DNA of 64,000 nucleotides from Amaranthus tricolor (GCF_026212465.1 NC_080058.1:13766765-13830764); one strand, 5' to 3'. Positions 1 through 13,177 are shown, counted from the stretch's first letter. The notes: generated from the letters alone by a model not told the origin. Numbers and translations are program-made.

Positions 1-174
1 ATATGTTATATATTCTAACAGTGATCATGAGCATAAAGTCAATACTCGTAAAAATAACTCAGCCAATTTTGAATGTCTTTTTTTTTTTACAACCCTTCAT
101 TAAGAACACTGCATCAAGATATTACCAGATTTGACTTTCAAAATTTTAACAAAATGCGACAGTAATCATTGAAG

Positions 175-176
<2 letters not shown>

Positions 177-243
<67 letters not shown>
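177..243. repeat. (TA)n microsatellite
   Basis: About 67 bases of uninterrupted TA dinucleotide repeat, in what should be intron 3 of the uricase gene. The rest of 1-541 shows no coding exon on either strand that resembles the missing uricase segments. Confidence 0.95.
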
Positions 244-247
<4 letters not shown>

Positions 248-541
248 ATTTAGAAAAAAAGGTACAAATATCATGGAAAACCCAGAAGAACAAGCAGCCT
301 GATCTCCATGAATAATTTAAGTACATTAAGAGAAGACATCCACATTTATGATTTTTTAAAACCAAAGGTTAACAATTGCAGAAGCATCCTATTATACCGT
401 CTTCAGTGGATAATATAAGACAATTAAAATCCTGCAGGCGGCATATTTGATAAATATAGTATGACAGGAAATCATTCAGCAATTAACACTGCCAATTGCC
501 CAGAATACTTTCACTTCATAACATATAAAACATATTATTAC

Positions 542-3500
542 CATGCCTATGTGGTTGACCGTCTACAAATACACGCTTCCATGGCTTCTCTATTATCTTG
601 ACTATGGCAGAAGTAACCTGCACAACGAATGAAAAAAATGGTAGTTGGAACGGGACAATAAAGGGCAATATTCTCAGAAGTTTTAAGTAATAATAAGGTT
701 CAGAAACCTGTACCCTAAACTGAATGTTACATGAGAAAAATGCTCCTGAAAATATAAAATTCAAACCAGAATCGTTTTTAAATAGCAAGGAGAAGCAGTG
801 ACAAAGTAAAGAAAGTCATTTATTGGCTTGAATCTTCCAATTAAATAAAAGTAACATCAAAGTCATCAAATAAAATTACTGAGTTCATAAAGACTTTGAA
901 TAGATTTTCTAAATAACATATTGCAAAACCAAAGAAAATGGATGTACCAACAGTATTTTACAAGGAAACGGCACGATACAAAAGGATGCCTAAATTTCTC
1001 TTTAACCCGTAAATTATCTCAGTACTAATAGCTACTTCACAAGTCACAACTAATGTTGTTTCCGACATTTCATGGGCCTTTAGGCAAAATGAAATAAATG
1101 GGGCCTCTCTATAGAGGGTTGATTCTGGGTTTTAATGGGTGTTTTCCAAAATAACAAAAGATGGATTCTTATATATATTATAATTATCATTAAAGTGTAA
1201 ACGTGTCGTATACTTCTTAATTGGTAAAAGAACTAATATAATAAAAAATGCATGCTAAAGTTGAAGTATTGGGTTCAAGTAAAGTTATAATTTTACAAAT
1301 AGCGTTCTACATCCTAGGTGATAACATTGTTGAGTTTAAGTATTGGGTCCTTTTCTAGTTCTGGCTCTTAGTCAAATGCCTACCTTACCTAGGGTCAGAA
1401 ACGACCCTGCTCACAACAAAGAAGTCCTCAAAAATTCATCACAAGACTAAGCCAAACATTTCATATTTTCAGAAGACATGACTAATAGAGTACACATCAT
1501 TTGGCTTAGCACTCAACACTTTAATTTGTTTTTCCCCTCAACTTTAAATTGCATGTACTTCAATATGTACACAATCTTGATTAGAGAAACAAGAAATAAC
1601 TTTGCATATAATCGCTTTAGGATATTATTGTGATACATTGTCTAATGAAAATTGTTTATTTTTTGCCACTTACAAGCTGGAACATGAAACTTTAGAAACA
1701 TCAAATTTAAAAGTAATTATGTAAGGCAGCTAAGATGATACTTAGTTTTAACCTCTTCTTCCTCGACAGGTGTGTTTTTCCAGTATACACAACCTAGCTT
1801 CAAATAATTTTCATCGAGTCATTTAAATCACATATGCCTTAATAAAAATGTTAACAGGAGCATATGCCATCAAGATTTACTTGAAACCTTGTCAAACTAT
1901 AACCTCACATAAACAAGTTGATTTGTTGAAAGGTTGACAAAGTCCAGGTAATAATGACATTTATTTCCACTATTTCCAGATTGTTACAAACTCCAAGTTC
2001 TAGTGTTCTTTTACCATTTGTCTTTAGCATCACAATGTGTGATTATGATAACCTCAACATAAACCCCAAAAACTCTCAACCTTGTCAAACTGTTACCTCA
2101 CATAAACAGCCTTTCCTTAAAATCCAAAGGACATGTGCCTCAAGTCATGAATCCTCAATACCACCTGTTCATGGTAAGCACAACTGCTCATCAAATGAGT
2201 TAGCAAAAATCTAATTACTCAGCAGTTCACCATAGTTAACCATCTATTAGACATTCTATTACCCCAATGCCATAAGTGGCTACCAACTACACAGGGTTTG
2301 GTGAGTTCACATGTGCCCAACGGCCCCAACCTTATCCATATGATAATAAAAATTTATTTCAATTGATCCGCAAACATATTTTGCAACTTTACAAGAATAA
2401 TAAGTGCACAAGTTCTAATAAATCATTATACTATAGTTCATTCTAATCTAAAATCAAAGAACTATTCCTAATGGACAATGCAATCTACTAAAAGCATCTC
2501 TCTATTTTAGATTTATTTTCACTTTTCCCTCTTATTCAACAAGAAAAGAAAATTAATTTAGTCAAAATAGTAAATATATGAGTTTCAAATTCATCTAAGA
2601 CTAGTAATAAAATCTTTCTTGTATGGGAATTGTTATTAACACAAAGGAGCACCAAATTAACAACCATTGCATACAGAACTTTTGCTTATATATGTGCTAC
2701 ATAACCTGAAAACTGCCCTTCTAAGCCTCTCCAGCAGTTGACTAAAACTTGCCCCCTAATTATCCCTAAAACCTCTGAAAGCCTCCATAAGCAACTAGCA
2801 TACCAGGAAGAACTTTTTCTGAAACAAGTACTAATTAAACTGCAAAACTACCCTTCCAGCCAAACTGCAGAGTACAGTACAGATTCATTCTTACTTGCTT
2901 CTTAATTATCCACAATAAATTCTTAAAGCCTCCTCCTAAATTCTAAATTCTACGTCATGCTATTCAACTTGCAACAATAAAATCTTAACTAGCGTTCCTT
3001 CTAGATTATTTTTTCTCAAAAAGAAAACGTGATGAGTAAAATATTTAGTGTTATTGGTTAGTTTGACGAATGCCAACATTTATCATAGCCTAACTTCGTA
3101 CAATCCACGAGACCACGTAAGTTAACGAGCATAGAGTCAACAAATCAAAAGTTTTCACCATCTATGTTCCTTTTTAGGATAAGTGGCCGGGAAGTTGGAA
3201 CTTTCTCAAAGAACTTGTACAACATTCAATTACTCCAACGTCATTAAGAGACTCCACCTTGGCACTTACTTTTAAAAGGTGTGAGACACCCTAAGGCTCA
3301 AAGGGTCCCTATATCATAGGCTCTAGGCATCAGATGTGTCCACATACTTTAGGAAAATAAAAATAAAAAGCCCCTTAAAATACCCCAAAATAAAACCACA
3401 GAAGAAGGGAAATAATGAAGAAGAACGTGAGAGGAATATAGGTCAGGAAAGGCAAATACATAGTTCCCTCATTAAATGGAGTTCTTTAGAGGCTAAGACC

Positions 3501-4925
3501 AAAGGGCACTCTAAGGCGCCTTAAGAAGCTTGCCTTAGGCTTTACTAGTTTGAACTATAATTTGCCAAATGCATTAGTATTCAAAGTGATCAGTAAAACT
3601 GCATGAATATCCTAGGTAAAAAATGACATAGAACTAAAAATGTTAGCTATCGTGTCTAAACTTATCAAGCAACATCAATATTTTGTGAATCATCATCATA
3701 CTGACAGCTAACAGCATTTTCATCCATTAAGTTAACATAATTTAAAAGCATTAAAGTTCACTCTCTCGATTTTCAAAACTTTTTATCATCATGGACCAAA
3801 TAACTACATAACATCACCTGATCTGCTTTAGGTCATACGTCCATGACTTGTAAACGAGGTTGTGCATCATTTCAAGCAGCCAGATTAGATCAAGTCAGAC
3901 TATAGTTAATTTATAAAATCCCTCGGCTTTGAGAAAAAGGATATTGCGCTTATACATACAAAATAAAGAATAGTTAGTTATTGTGTTATACTGGTTAGTG
4001 ATACTGAAGGAAATGTTCAAACTAATGAGTAATACCTATAATATGTAAAATGTGAGATATAAGGATTAGTTAAGCAGACACTGATTTTGAAGGAGCACTT
4101 GCATATTATATTTACAAACATGTTACAGGCACCAAAGGGTCTTCTTTCCTAACTAACAACTAAATTTGCTTTCTGAGCTATAATTGAAACATATATACCT
4201 TAAAGTTAGTGTAGTGATAAAGCTCTTCACTTGCAGTAAACAATATACATGTAATTATGAAGTTCTTCACTTCTCAAAGTTGACAAAAAGACAAATTAAG
4301 ATCAATAGAGGTGCAATACAATTAATGTTCTTATGAAAGAAACTTCTAGAATGTCACAAATCAAAATTTGAGCAGTTTGAGAAAGGATATATAAAGCTAC
4401 CTGCTTATAATAAGATGTGAAGTGCTTAGCTAACAGAACAGCAAAATCCTCAGCAGTAATTTGCTCTTTGCATTCCTTTGCCTTTGCATAAACCTGTTTC
4501 ATAACCCACCATTCATGTAAATTCTATCAAAAGAGGGACCTGAAATTAAGGGACAAAACTACCGAAGAGGTTAAAAATAAACTGTCCGCAACCACACTGA
4601 AGTGATGGTTTTGGGTACACGCAGTGTGCCCCACCATTCCAGGCCTCTGAAAATAAGGGTCCCACATATTAGTTTACAATAGGTTAAACTGATCTATAAT
4701 TAGTTTCATTAGTTATAATAAAATCCCAAAATTTATGTAAAATATCAAATAAACAGGGATCAAAAATTATTATGTGGGTTTGCTCTGTCCAGAACTGCAC
4801 ACATGTGTACACGGGTCAAACACCACCAAAACGGAAAAATGAAATGAAGGTCCACACTAAAACAAGGGATGGCCCCACATATTTAGGGGCCCAAGGCGAA
4901 AGATTTTTTATGGGCCCCTAAACTA

Positions 4926-5005
<80 letters not shown>

Positions 5006-6238
5006 ATCTTAACATCAGTTAAAAATTAAAATTTTTTGGGCCTGGGTGTAGGCAAGGCTTGCACTTGCTTAGAGTCAGCCCTGACTTAAACCATTAGATA
5101 GATGTCTTGTTCTTTTCACCAAGAAAACATCCAGATTAGTTCTTGTTGTACCAAGTCCCAAATCTCATGCCATTGGTGAAGATTTTGAGCACCTCATAGC
5201 TCACGCACTATCTTGCACACCTAAGGGTGAAGATGTGAGTGCAATAGAGTATGGAGGATTGAAATTTGGATCACTTGATGAAGTGATCAAGGTGGAAGAC
5301 TTGGTATGCTTTGATAATAGCAAGGGAATGCCAAAGAAAGGGTTGCTCGAATGGTCGAGCTCAATGGCTCGGTCGAGCAATACAACAGATTCAATCCACT
5401 TCCAAAGAGCTCAATGGCTCGGTCGAGCAATACAACAGATTCAATCCACTACCAAAGAGCTCAATAGCACTGTTTTTGATTGTTCTTGTTTGTTCTTCAC
5501 CAAATATCATAGCCCAACAATACTGGATCTTTCAGGAGTAAAGAACAAAGCATGGTATCATTAATCATATCATATACAAGGAAGTAAAACAACACTTTGA
5601 TCGAACTCATCAGTTCATACAACCCAAATGAATCTTAATCTCAATCCCCCTCAACTATATCTTACATTACTTTATGATCCAAATCAACAACGGATGCAAA
5701 TTACTCATCATCATCATCACCACCATCAAAACCCATATATTCCGCTTATAGAAGCGATGATCACGATCCGGAGTAAAAGTAAGTTGGACCAAATTAATAT
5801 TTGAGGTAAATCATCTTCAAATTAATATTTGAGGTAAATCATCTTCAAATTAATATTTGAGGTAAATCATCTCAAACAAACTCGATTTAGTTCGTTTTAT
5901 CAATGAATTCAATAACATAATCCAAACCAAAAAGATGAAATGGGTAATGAATAAAGTGATGAACATATAATAAGAAGAAAACGTAGATTAAAAAGGAAAA
6001 GTAGGCGAAGAAGAATTACAGTGTTCTTCATGGTATCAGTAGCAACAATATTAGAGTTATCATCATTGACATAAGAACGGATGCAATCAGATAAAAGACT
6101 GATGCTAACATTCCATTCAACAAAATGATAAAACCCATTAGAGTTCTTCCAAACTCTACCAACTCTAACCCTATCTTTGCCGTGATTCTGTACAAATTTG
6201 AACCCCTCGATTACTTCACCTTCCTCTTTTCCAGCCAT
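542..6238 (-). CDS. Urate oxidase (uricase), first three exons; 3-prime part outside the window
   Basis: Uricase oxidises urate to 5-hydroxyisourate in peroxisomes, a step of purine and ureide catabolism. Exons read on the minus strand: 6238-6020 (73 codons), 4493-4401 (31 codons) and 617-542 (25 codons plus one base). All three donors are GT, both acceptors are AG, and phase is kept. The N-terminus shows HGKDRVRVGRVW (residues 19-30) and NSNIVATDTMKNT (61-73). These carry the Lys (K21) and Thr (T67) that form the catalytic dyad in this family. Exon 3 gives IVKIIEKPWKRV, another conserved block. About 130 of the usual ~305 residues are present; the C-terminus, with any peroxisomal SKL-type signal, lies left of position 1. 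I chose the start at 6238 because it matches the family N-terminus; an in-frame ATG at 6322 would add 28 residues unlike uricase. No stop or frameshift is seen, so it is probably a live gene cut by the window edge. Confidence 0.9.
618..4400 (-). other. Uricase intron 2 (3.8 kb)
   Basis: A long intron between the exons ending at 4401 and starting at 617. It holds no supported gene. At 2225-2345 there is a weak SINE-like stretch (a CCCCAATGCCATAAGTGGCT core, resembling the copies near 36.7 and 38.8 kb). Near 1080-1150 there is a GGGCC-rich fragment that recurs at 4870-4920 and 52.33-52.40 kb. At 3270-3540 lies a repeat-like block rich in AAGGCGCCTTAAG-type motifs. Short open frames here have no family resemblance and unfavourable composition. 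Confidence 0.7.
4930..5001. repeat. (TA)n microsatellite in a GGGCC-flanked repeat
   Basis: About 72 bases of TA repeat inside uricase intron 1. It is bracketed by GGGGCCCAAGGCG and TGGGCCCCTAAAC on the left and TTTGGGCCTGGGTGTAGG on the right. The flanks look like the two parts of a dispersed element with an AT-repeat interior. Confidence 0.85.
5100..5560 (+). repeat. Transposon-like fragment with a short open frame
   Basis: A block in uricase intron 1 whose composition differs from the surrounding AT-rich intron. It carries an open frame (5235-5564) with a plausible but unrecognised peptide (IEYGGLKFGSLDEVIKVEDL). No known domain was recognised. It runs into the 50-bp tandem repeat at 5359-5458. 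It is best read as a remnant of a retroelement rather than a host gene, because it sits on the opposite strand inside an intron of a conserved gene and lacks a start context or partner exons. Confidence 0.4.
5359..5458 (+). repeat. Two tandem copies of a 50-bp unit carrying GGTCGAG
   Basis: Units 5359-5408 and 5409-5458 are nearly identical; a third begins (GCTCAATAGC) and then diverges. Each unit contains GCTCAATGGCTCGGTCGAGC. Just upstream, GCTCGAATGGTCGAGC is a near palindrome. CTCGACC/GGTCGAG motifs also occur in the solo LTR at 14781-16642 and near 26.26 kb. Confidence 0.9.
5793..5873 (+). repeat. Three tandem copies of a 28-bp unit
   Basis: The unit begins ATTAATATTTGAGGTAAATC and repeats at 5793, 5821 and 5849, the last copy slightly shortened. 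It lies in uricase intron 1, 150 bases from the exon 1 donor. A short CAT/CAC trinucleotide stretch lies nearby at 5706-5730. Confidence 0.9.
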
Positions 6239-7990
6239 GGCTTCTTGTTCCTCTCTAATATCTCTATACCTTAAACACTTGAATGACAAATGAGGTCTGA
6301 AGATGAAGGAAGAAGTACTCAAATACAGAGGTTTCGTAACAAATCTGTGTGCTCTTTGTTTCGTGTGATGGAATAAATATTATATTATTAATGTACTTGG
6401 AATCTGTGAAGAATATGATATGATCGGAGGCTAGCAAGAATCGAACCTTATGAAAATGATACGTTGCCTCAAGAAGACCGGATATATGATTGACACTTGG
6501 AAAAACTCAAATAGAATAGAAAAAATAGCGGCTACCTTACCTGCCGGTCTAACCAAGTGGCTTCACCTTATCATTATTCCTTTCATGTCTCTCATTGAAA
6601 AAGTGTGAGTTTGACAAGTAACCACTACTTGAACTTATTTGATTGGGTAGCAAGTTCTACCTACTAGAAAGAGTATTAGGATTTTTTTTAATTACTTTTT
6701 CCCAATTATCTGTTTTAAAATTTTGGCATCTATTTTTAAAGTAAAAAATATAATATTAAAATTCTCTATATTTTCCTCTATCAAGCAATTCTAAAATTAG
6801 ATTGTATAATAAACCCTCTATTATATTTTAAGTAATGGAGAAAATCCTAACTCCTAAAAAGATGTTTGATAAGTATTATATCTATTTGTTAGTTGTTGGC
6901 TTTTACTTAGAGCAAACGTAAGATAAAAGTCAAATTCTAGTGACAAAACCTACGGAGAGTAGTTTATGAATTTGGCTTATAAAAGGATTCTCAACTAATT
7001 TAAAACTTATTTATCTAATAACTTTATTGAAAAAACAATAAAAAAATTATATTGCTAAACACTCCAAAAGAATATTGAGTGGAGGGTGCCTTATTGACAT
7101 TGATTCTCAATAACGGGTTTCTCAATGGGATGAAAAGTTGTCTTTATAGTCATGTTAAATTTATGTAAATTTATTAATTAAATTGATTATTGTTAATTAA
7201 TACTGAATTTATTGAATGAAACTACATTTTATTGATTTTCTTGCAAATGTAGAATGTGGGGTACTTATAGAGTTAGATAATTCCCTCAACGGGCATATTA
7301 GGAAATCACAACTGTTCATTTCCGTTAAAATTTTGAAAATTGTAAACACTTTGCATTAAATGCAATCGTGGCTCACGAAGGTAATGATGGAAAGCTACCC
7401 TAGGGTTGTTTAGTCGTGCCTAGGATTGTCAAATCAGTGTCAGTGCAACAGACGCAAGTGGATCGGGAGTATAAAATTCAAGAGAAGTCATCTATCGAGA
7501 AACACCTTGAACCATTAGGATTTTGTTCCAAACCTAGGTCCTTAGTGGTGGGTTATTTCTAGGACAAATGTAAAATGTCGGGTTGGGTTCTCGATGCGCC
7601 TTTATCGAGTCGGTTCATAGGCCACATTTTGTAAATTACCATGTACCCGTTGACCCATAAACTAATAGGATAGTTTTTTTTTGTTGTGTTCTAGTACTAG
7701 TTGTTGTTGATGATGATCTTGACTATTGATGTTTTTTGTTGTGTTCTTTTGTACTTTTTTACGTTGCTATGATGATCAAAACTAGTTCATTGGTTCTAAT
7801 TTATGGTCATACTGCTTAATTAATTACTAATGTCAATTATTAACGACAATATTTTACCGTGAATTGAAGGTAATATATTACATATTATTTTTTTACTTGT
7901 TTTTTTTACCTAGTTATTTTTATTTATTTATACATCTTTTATTTATGTTTAATTTTATGATTAATTATTTATATGATATTTCAATTAGTC
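6239..7990. other. Intergenic; uricase upstream region
   Basis: The first few hundred bases (6239-6500) should contain the 5-prime untranslated region and promoter of the minus-strand uricase gene. I could not place a TATA box with confidence. From 6500 to 7990 I see AT-rich sequence without a supportable gene or RNA. Confidence 0.6.
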
Positions 7991-7994
7991 CTTT

Positions 7995-8165
7995 TTGATG
8001 TAGGAACCTCTCGTTTAGAGGATCTTTCTCGAGCCGAGTAACTCTTTGGTCGCATCATTATTTATGGGTATGAGTTGCTACCTTCCTTCTCTTCCTAGAC
8101 CCTATCATAGTTTCCTATAAGCGGGACACATTGAATATAATAATAATGATGTTAATTGTTACCTA
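7995..8165 (+). repeat. SINE-like 3-prime fragment
   Basis: Contains a degenerate series resembling the 3-prime half of Au-type plant SINEs: GAGCCGAGTAACTCTTTGG, then GGGTATGAGTTGCTACCTTC, CCTAGACCCTATCATAG and a TAATAATAATGATGTTAATT tail. Reverse-orientation relatives are seen at 36.7 and 38.8 kb. The tRNA-derived head with A and B boxes was not identified, so this is called by tail similarity only. Confidence 0.45.
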
Positions 8166-8175
8166 TAACAAATAT

Positions 8176-8529
8176 AAGGAAAATTCTACATGGTAGCAAC
8201 CAGTTTTAGGGAAACATGAGAGGTAATATATTTTTTACTATTTTCCACATGGTAGCAACAATGTTTCAACTTTATAAAAACCATAGCAAAATCAATTAAA
8301 AATTTGTTAAAAATAAATTAAAAAGACAATTACACCCTCACTTTTTAACTTCATGCTTTATAATATTAAAGTTAACGAAATTTAATGTTTTTTAACGCAA
8401 TTTGCTACAGATTTTGTAACAGATTTTGTAAAGTTAAAACCCTGTTGCTACTTGCTACCATGTGGAACTAAAAAAGCGCCACCACTTGTGTTTCTATAAA
8501 ATTGGTAATTACCATAAGGATTTTCCTTA
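8176..8529. mobile_element. MITE-like element with imperfect terminal inverted repeats
   Basis: The left end reads AAGGAAAATTCTACATGGTA and the right end reads TACCATAAGGATTTTCCTT, which pair as inverted termini. Inside, TACATGGTAGCAAC is echoed inversely by GCTACCATGTGG near 8455. About 354 bp with no coding capacity. Both flanks are AT-rich so the target duplication is unclear and the superfamily is not assigned. Confidence 0.6.
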
Positions 8530-8829
8530 ATATAAATATAATATATTGATTACCAATGCCATAGAAGATTTTCAATTAATAAGTAAATAAACATCAAGCT
8601 AACTTAACTCTCTCCTCTTTTCTCTCTAGAGTTAGGGCTTATCTCCCTAGGGTTTATAGGGTTTCCTCCTCTTTTGTAAAGCATGTCTCCTATTTATCAA
8701 TAAGATAACAATATGGCAGAAGATCTTTCTGACTAATGTGCACACCTGCAAATCATTATTGATAAGGAGGACGTCGCTGATTTTAGTACCGAAGACAACA
8801 ATTCAAGGACGCAAAATTAGGGTTGCAGT

Positions 8830-9250
8830 TGGTGGGTAAACTATACACAGAAAAACCCATCAATTTTGATGCCTTAAAAAGGATGATGTTACAAGCATGG
8901 AATTTGAAGGATGGTGTGATTGTTCGATTGATGGAGGCAAACACCATTCTCTTTCAGTTCTTCATTTGCAGGATAAGGAAAATGTGATGACTGGTCGTCC
9001 GTGGTGCTTCAAACAAAGGTTGCTTCTTCTCCAAGAAATAGCCCCTGATACGCAACCGACTGAGGTAAATTTTTATTTTCTCTTTGTTTTTCATTGGGTC
9101 CGTTTATATAATCTTTCGTTTGGTTTTCGCTTAAATGAGAGAGTTAAAACTATTGCTTGTTTGTTAGGGGAAGTCATGGATATCGAGGAAGAGCTCATGA
9201 GATTGACGCGTTCCATCGAGTTTGGGTTATGATAGATTTGTGAATTTTGG
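8830..9250 (+). pseudogene. LINE ORF1 remnant (DUF4283 nucleic-acid-binding region)
   Basis: Across two frames the sequence encodes LVGKLYTEKPINFDALKRMM, then NTILFQF, TGRPWCFKQRLLLLQEI and HWVRLYNLSFGFRLNERVK, followed by ACLLGEVMDIEEE. This is the recognisable DUF4283 pattern found before the zinc knuckle of plant LINE ORF1 proteins. A frameshift near 8960-8990 and an early stop just after the ATG at 8713 show that it is dead. No CCHC knuckle was identified before the solo LTR interrupts at 9813. Confidence 0.75.
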
Positions 9251-9812
9251 GTTAAAGTATGAACAATTACCACATTTTTATTTTCTTTGTGGTATATGAG
9301 TTATACCGACAAGGATTGTCGTACCGTTTTCGAAGATGCTCATGAAGATGGCGTTAAATAGGGCTTGAATATTAAGACATCTCCTAGGAAGGGGTATAGT
9401 GTACATAAGAGAGAGATTGATTTGCATAAAGTTAGGGGTAAACAATTATTTACTCCAAAACAGTTAAGTTGTGAGAATGTCGTGGGTAATGATTTTTTTC
9501 TCCTTGTTTGATGGGAGTGCCTGAGACAATAATTGTTCCTTGCAATGATGAGATTAACGAAGGGAAGGATATTTATAATGATGGTTCCTTAGTTTTGCTA
9601 CCAACTTCTCTTGTTCCAGCCACAACATAGGTACTTGAACAGCAAGCTATCCCATTTTAGGATCTTACTAGTGCGATAGTGACGTTTATATCAAAGGTAC
9701 AAGCTATGTCTTACTCTTCACATACCATTCCTCGTGATGAGGGTAGAGTTATCTTTAATATGGGCATAAATTATAAAGTAAATAAGAAAGTGGAAAAATC
9801 AAAGAAGAAAAT

Positions 9813-12800
9813 TGTAACAGACTCAAAATTCTTAATTTTAGTCTTCCGATTAATTATTCCGAATTTTCAATTCAAATCTGTAATCCTTTTATTATCCATT
9901 TCAAACCATCTTTAATTCCTAAATCTTTTCCGATTTTGTAAATTCTTTCAAATATTAAACTTTAAAATAGTATTTTGTTTAAAATCTTTTTATAAGCACT
10001 AAAATATTATTTTATTATTTTATAGTACGAAAAGTAAAATTTTATTATTATATTCACGGTTTTGTAAAACGTTACTTTTTAACTTTCTTCCTTAAATTAA
10101 CATTACTGCTTATTATTTAACCTTATAATTTTGATATAATTATTTTATACATAAAAATGAGTCGTATTTTTATTATTAACATTAAGTATAGTTCAAGCAA
10201 AATTTTAAATAAACTACATATTTTCATGATCAAATTTACCCATTATTTTAAAGTATATTCACTTGTACATACTAGAACAAAATTTTGATGAACCAAAATC
10301 CTTTCTATGGTAACCCATGATGTTCATCACTTACACAAGCTATCACCATTTCCTTACACAAGCTATCACCATTTCCTTACACAAGCTAACCTTCTTCTAC
10401 ACTCCAAACTCTTACACACTCCAAACTCTTAACACATTCACTTACACACTCTAAATCACTTACACAAGTTAACCTTCTTCTATACTCCTAACACTCTTTT
10501 TCATACAATCCAATGAACTACAAAGTTGCCCAAATCCATTATAAATACCCCCCTTAGCCATGAGATCATTTACACCACCATCATCAAATCTTTCTAACAT
10601 TCTTTCTTATATTTTCACTTTATTAAAATCTTACTACATTAATACCTTTATTAATTGAAAAAAAAATTAAAGAACATGGAGCTTAGAACACTCTTTATTT
10701 AGCTTAAATCATCATCATTATTTTGGGAGTTGGAATTAATTATCTTTGGAGCATTATCATCTATCTTGGAGGATCTTATTTCTTATTATTTTCCCAATTA
10801 GTACTTAGTACTAATCCTTGGTGTTAGTATGGTATAACTTCTTACCCTACTCTTTTTGTGGAATTTTACATTATATTTACTTTATAATATGCAAAGTATG
10901 AAATATGTTGATATATTTTAGTGGAAGTTAGTTTAATGAAATTATGATCAAGATTATATTAAGTATGTGTATGCTAAAAGTATATTTAGTATGTTAATCT
11001 AATAGTCTTTGAACAAGTTTAGGAAGTTGATTGCGAAATTATATTCTAGTGATATTAAGCATGATTCATGTTATAAACTAGTGCTAGTATATTTATGAGT
11101 TATATGTTACATTAGAAATGTTATTATATTTAAGAATTTATTTTATGTTAGAATTTTGTACTAATATGTTTATGTTAGCCTTCAAACTAGTTTATAAGGT
11201 AGTAAGTTATTTTATGAACGTATTTTGCTAAGTATGATTATATTAAGAATATTGTTATTATACTTTATTATGAGATTTAAGTTTATCCTTAAAGTTATAG
11301 TAAATTTCTAAGTTATTGTGTAAAGTTTTTATTTTTTTTATTTGTTTTTTTTTTTTGTGGTTATGTTAATTATTTAAATCTTGAATTTACTATAATAAAT
11401 TAAATGAAGTTGTTTTATTAGTGAAAAAAAAGGCCCCGAAATACTCATAGGCCATTCGACCATTATCATATTAAAAAGAAAAAGAGTTTGATTTATTTTT
11501 TTTTATATTATTATAAGCTATTTTGTGATAATATTAAAATAAAATCTTAAAAGTTATTTTTGAGAAAGCTTTATAAGTTATTAAATATTGAAGTGATTTT
11601 CTTGAATATATGAGATTTCATAATTAAAAAAAAATAATAACTTTTGTGACATTTAATTATTTAGTACAAAATAATATTTTATCTGCTAATTATTTGACCA
11701 AAATTTATATACAAAGATGTAAAAGTATTCTTAGTAAACTTGTTCTTAAACTATGTGTGAAATATTGATTTTTTTTGTCAAATTATAAGTTTTATTTGTT
11801 TTATAACTAGAATGCTGATTTTCGCGAATCTAATAAGTTTACTTGTTTTTCCAAACTTGAAATAATTATTTTTTGGTAAACTTGTTGAATTTTGAAAACT
11901 TATCAAAAGGTTGCAGTTTAACTTGAGTTTTATTTAGAATGTTTGATTTTGTGAGGAGAATAAAGTTTTATTTATTTTAAAGTTGGAAATTTTAATTTTG
12001 GAAACTTATTTCAAGAGAAATAGATTTTAGTAGCTACTTGTGGAAAATACTAATTTGGAGACTATTAATAAAATATTAAGTTATTAGTGTGAATTGACCT
12101 ATTAAAATAAAGTTATAAATAAAATTTAATGTGTAAAACTTAAGTAATGAATATATAAAGACGTAAAGGTAAATCAAACGTTATGATCAAGAATTATATT
12201 AAATAAATGAAGTTACCACTTAGGTTGGTCAAATTCAAATTCAAAGTCAACTTGGAGTAATAAAAATGAGATGTACTTGTGTGAAATGTATTGATTGAAT
12301 GACCCTGATAGTAAGGTAATGTCGAACCATGGACCGGCATGTAAAATCCCGGCGTCCTTGTTGGCCGGCACGTAAAATGCGGTGTAAGACAGGGGGTTCG
12401 CTACCTATCTTGTAGAGCTCGAGCATAAATATTGTATTGGAGGGGTGACGACTCCCACCACAGTTAGGGTTTAGGACTACGGTTCTCACCTAATCAGACC
12501 CTTACATATATCAGATGTCATATTGATGTGCTTGTTGATCACTGATAAACTTGATTAGTGTTGATGCTATGATGCATGGTACGGTTATGAGTATTAACCA
12601 AATGAACTTACTCAAGTGTTAAGATTATCGAATTGTATAAGTGGCAGTAACGTACTTCTGTCAAGATCGAGAATGGCATCTTAATGACTTAAAAGTATGT
12701 AACAGAAAAAAGAACATGGTAAAAATATACGGTGGTGTCAATTAAGTATAAGTTCGTACTTAAACTATTATTTTGTAAATGTAGCGTATAATTTCCGTAT

Positions 12801-13177
12801 TTTAAGCTGGATAGGAAGTTATGCTCGGCGTTAAGCGCTGACCGATTCAATCGGCTGTCATCCGTATCATGGATGGCAGCATTTTGCAGGATTTAGTTCA
12901 AGTTCCGATCCAGGCCGCAGCAATTACTATTTATGAGAACTTAGCTGCTTTTTGTATCTTTATTGATCACTTGATGATGATGTATATTTTTTTTTTCTTT
13001 TTGAGCAAACAATATTTCTTATCTGAGGTAATATTTTACTTTTGTTTTAAACAGTTTTAGTTTTATGATTTAAAGTTTTTAACAATTCGGCATTTTGAGA
13101 CTTTCGTAATATTTTTTTTTGTATTAAACATTATTATTAAATGTTAATTATGTATCGAGATTGCCTCTCTTGTTACA
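9813..13177 (+). mobile_element. Solo LTR, 3365 bp, inside the LINE
   Basis: Starts TGTAACA and ends TGTTACA, a perfect 7-bp terminal inversion of the TG...CA type. It is flanked by the 5-bp duplication AAAAT at 9808-9812 and 13178-13182. Joining the flanks restores a continuous LINE frame (KKMVLHIRDNVVVQKIS). No gag or pol sequence or second LTR is present, so recombination between LTRs probably removed the interior. A TATA-like TTATAAATACCC at about 10540 suggests plus-strand orientation. Short tandem repeats (CTTACACAAGCTATCACCAT) lie at 10330-10400. Length and termini suggest a Ty3/gypsy chromovirus of the Tekay/Del type, by resemblance only. A truncated reverse-strand relative lies at 48.2-50.3 kb. 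Confidence 0.85.

Noticed and set aside
5235..5564. 109-residue frame as a gene nested in uricase intron 1
   Set aside because: It spans a tandem repeat and changes frame relation within the repeat; no family was recognised. Treated as repeat sequence.
6239..6322. Upstream ATG at 6322 as the uricase start
   Set aside because: It would add 28 residues with no resemblance to uricase; the inner ATG gives the usual family N-terminus. It was kept only as an alternative.
8897..9232. 111-residue frame as a host gene
   Set aside because: It matches the DUF4283 part of LINE ORF1 and lies inside a LINE with target duplications; the frame is shifted relative to its own upstream half.
10330..10480. Short direct repeats as a possible CRISPR-like array
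   Set aside because: The copies are adjacent with no unique spacers, lie within an LTR, and the genome is a plant.
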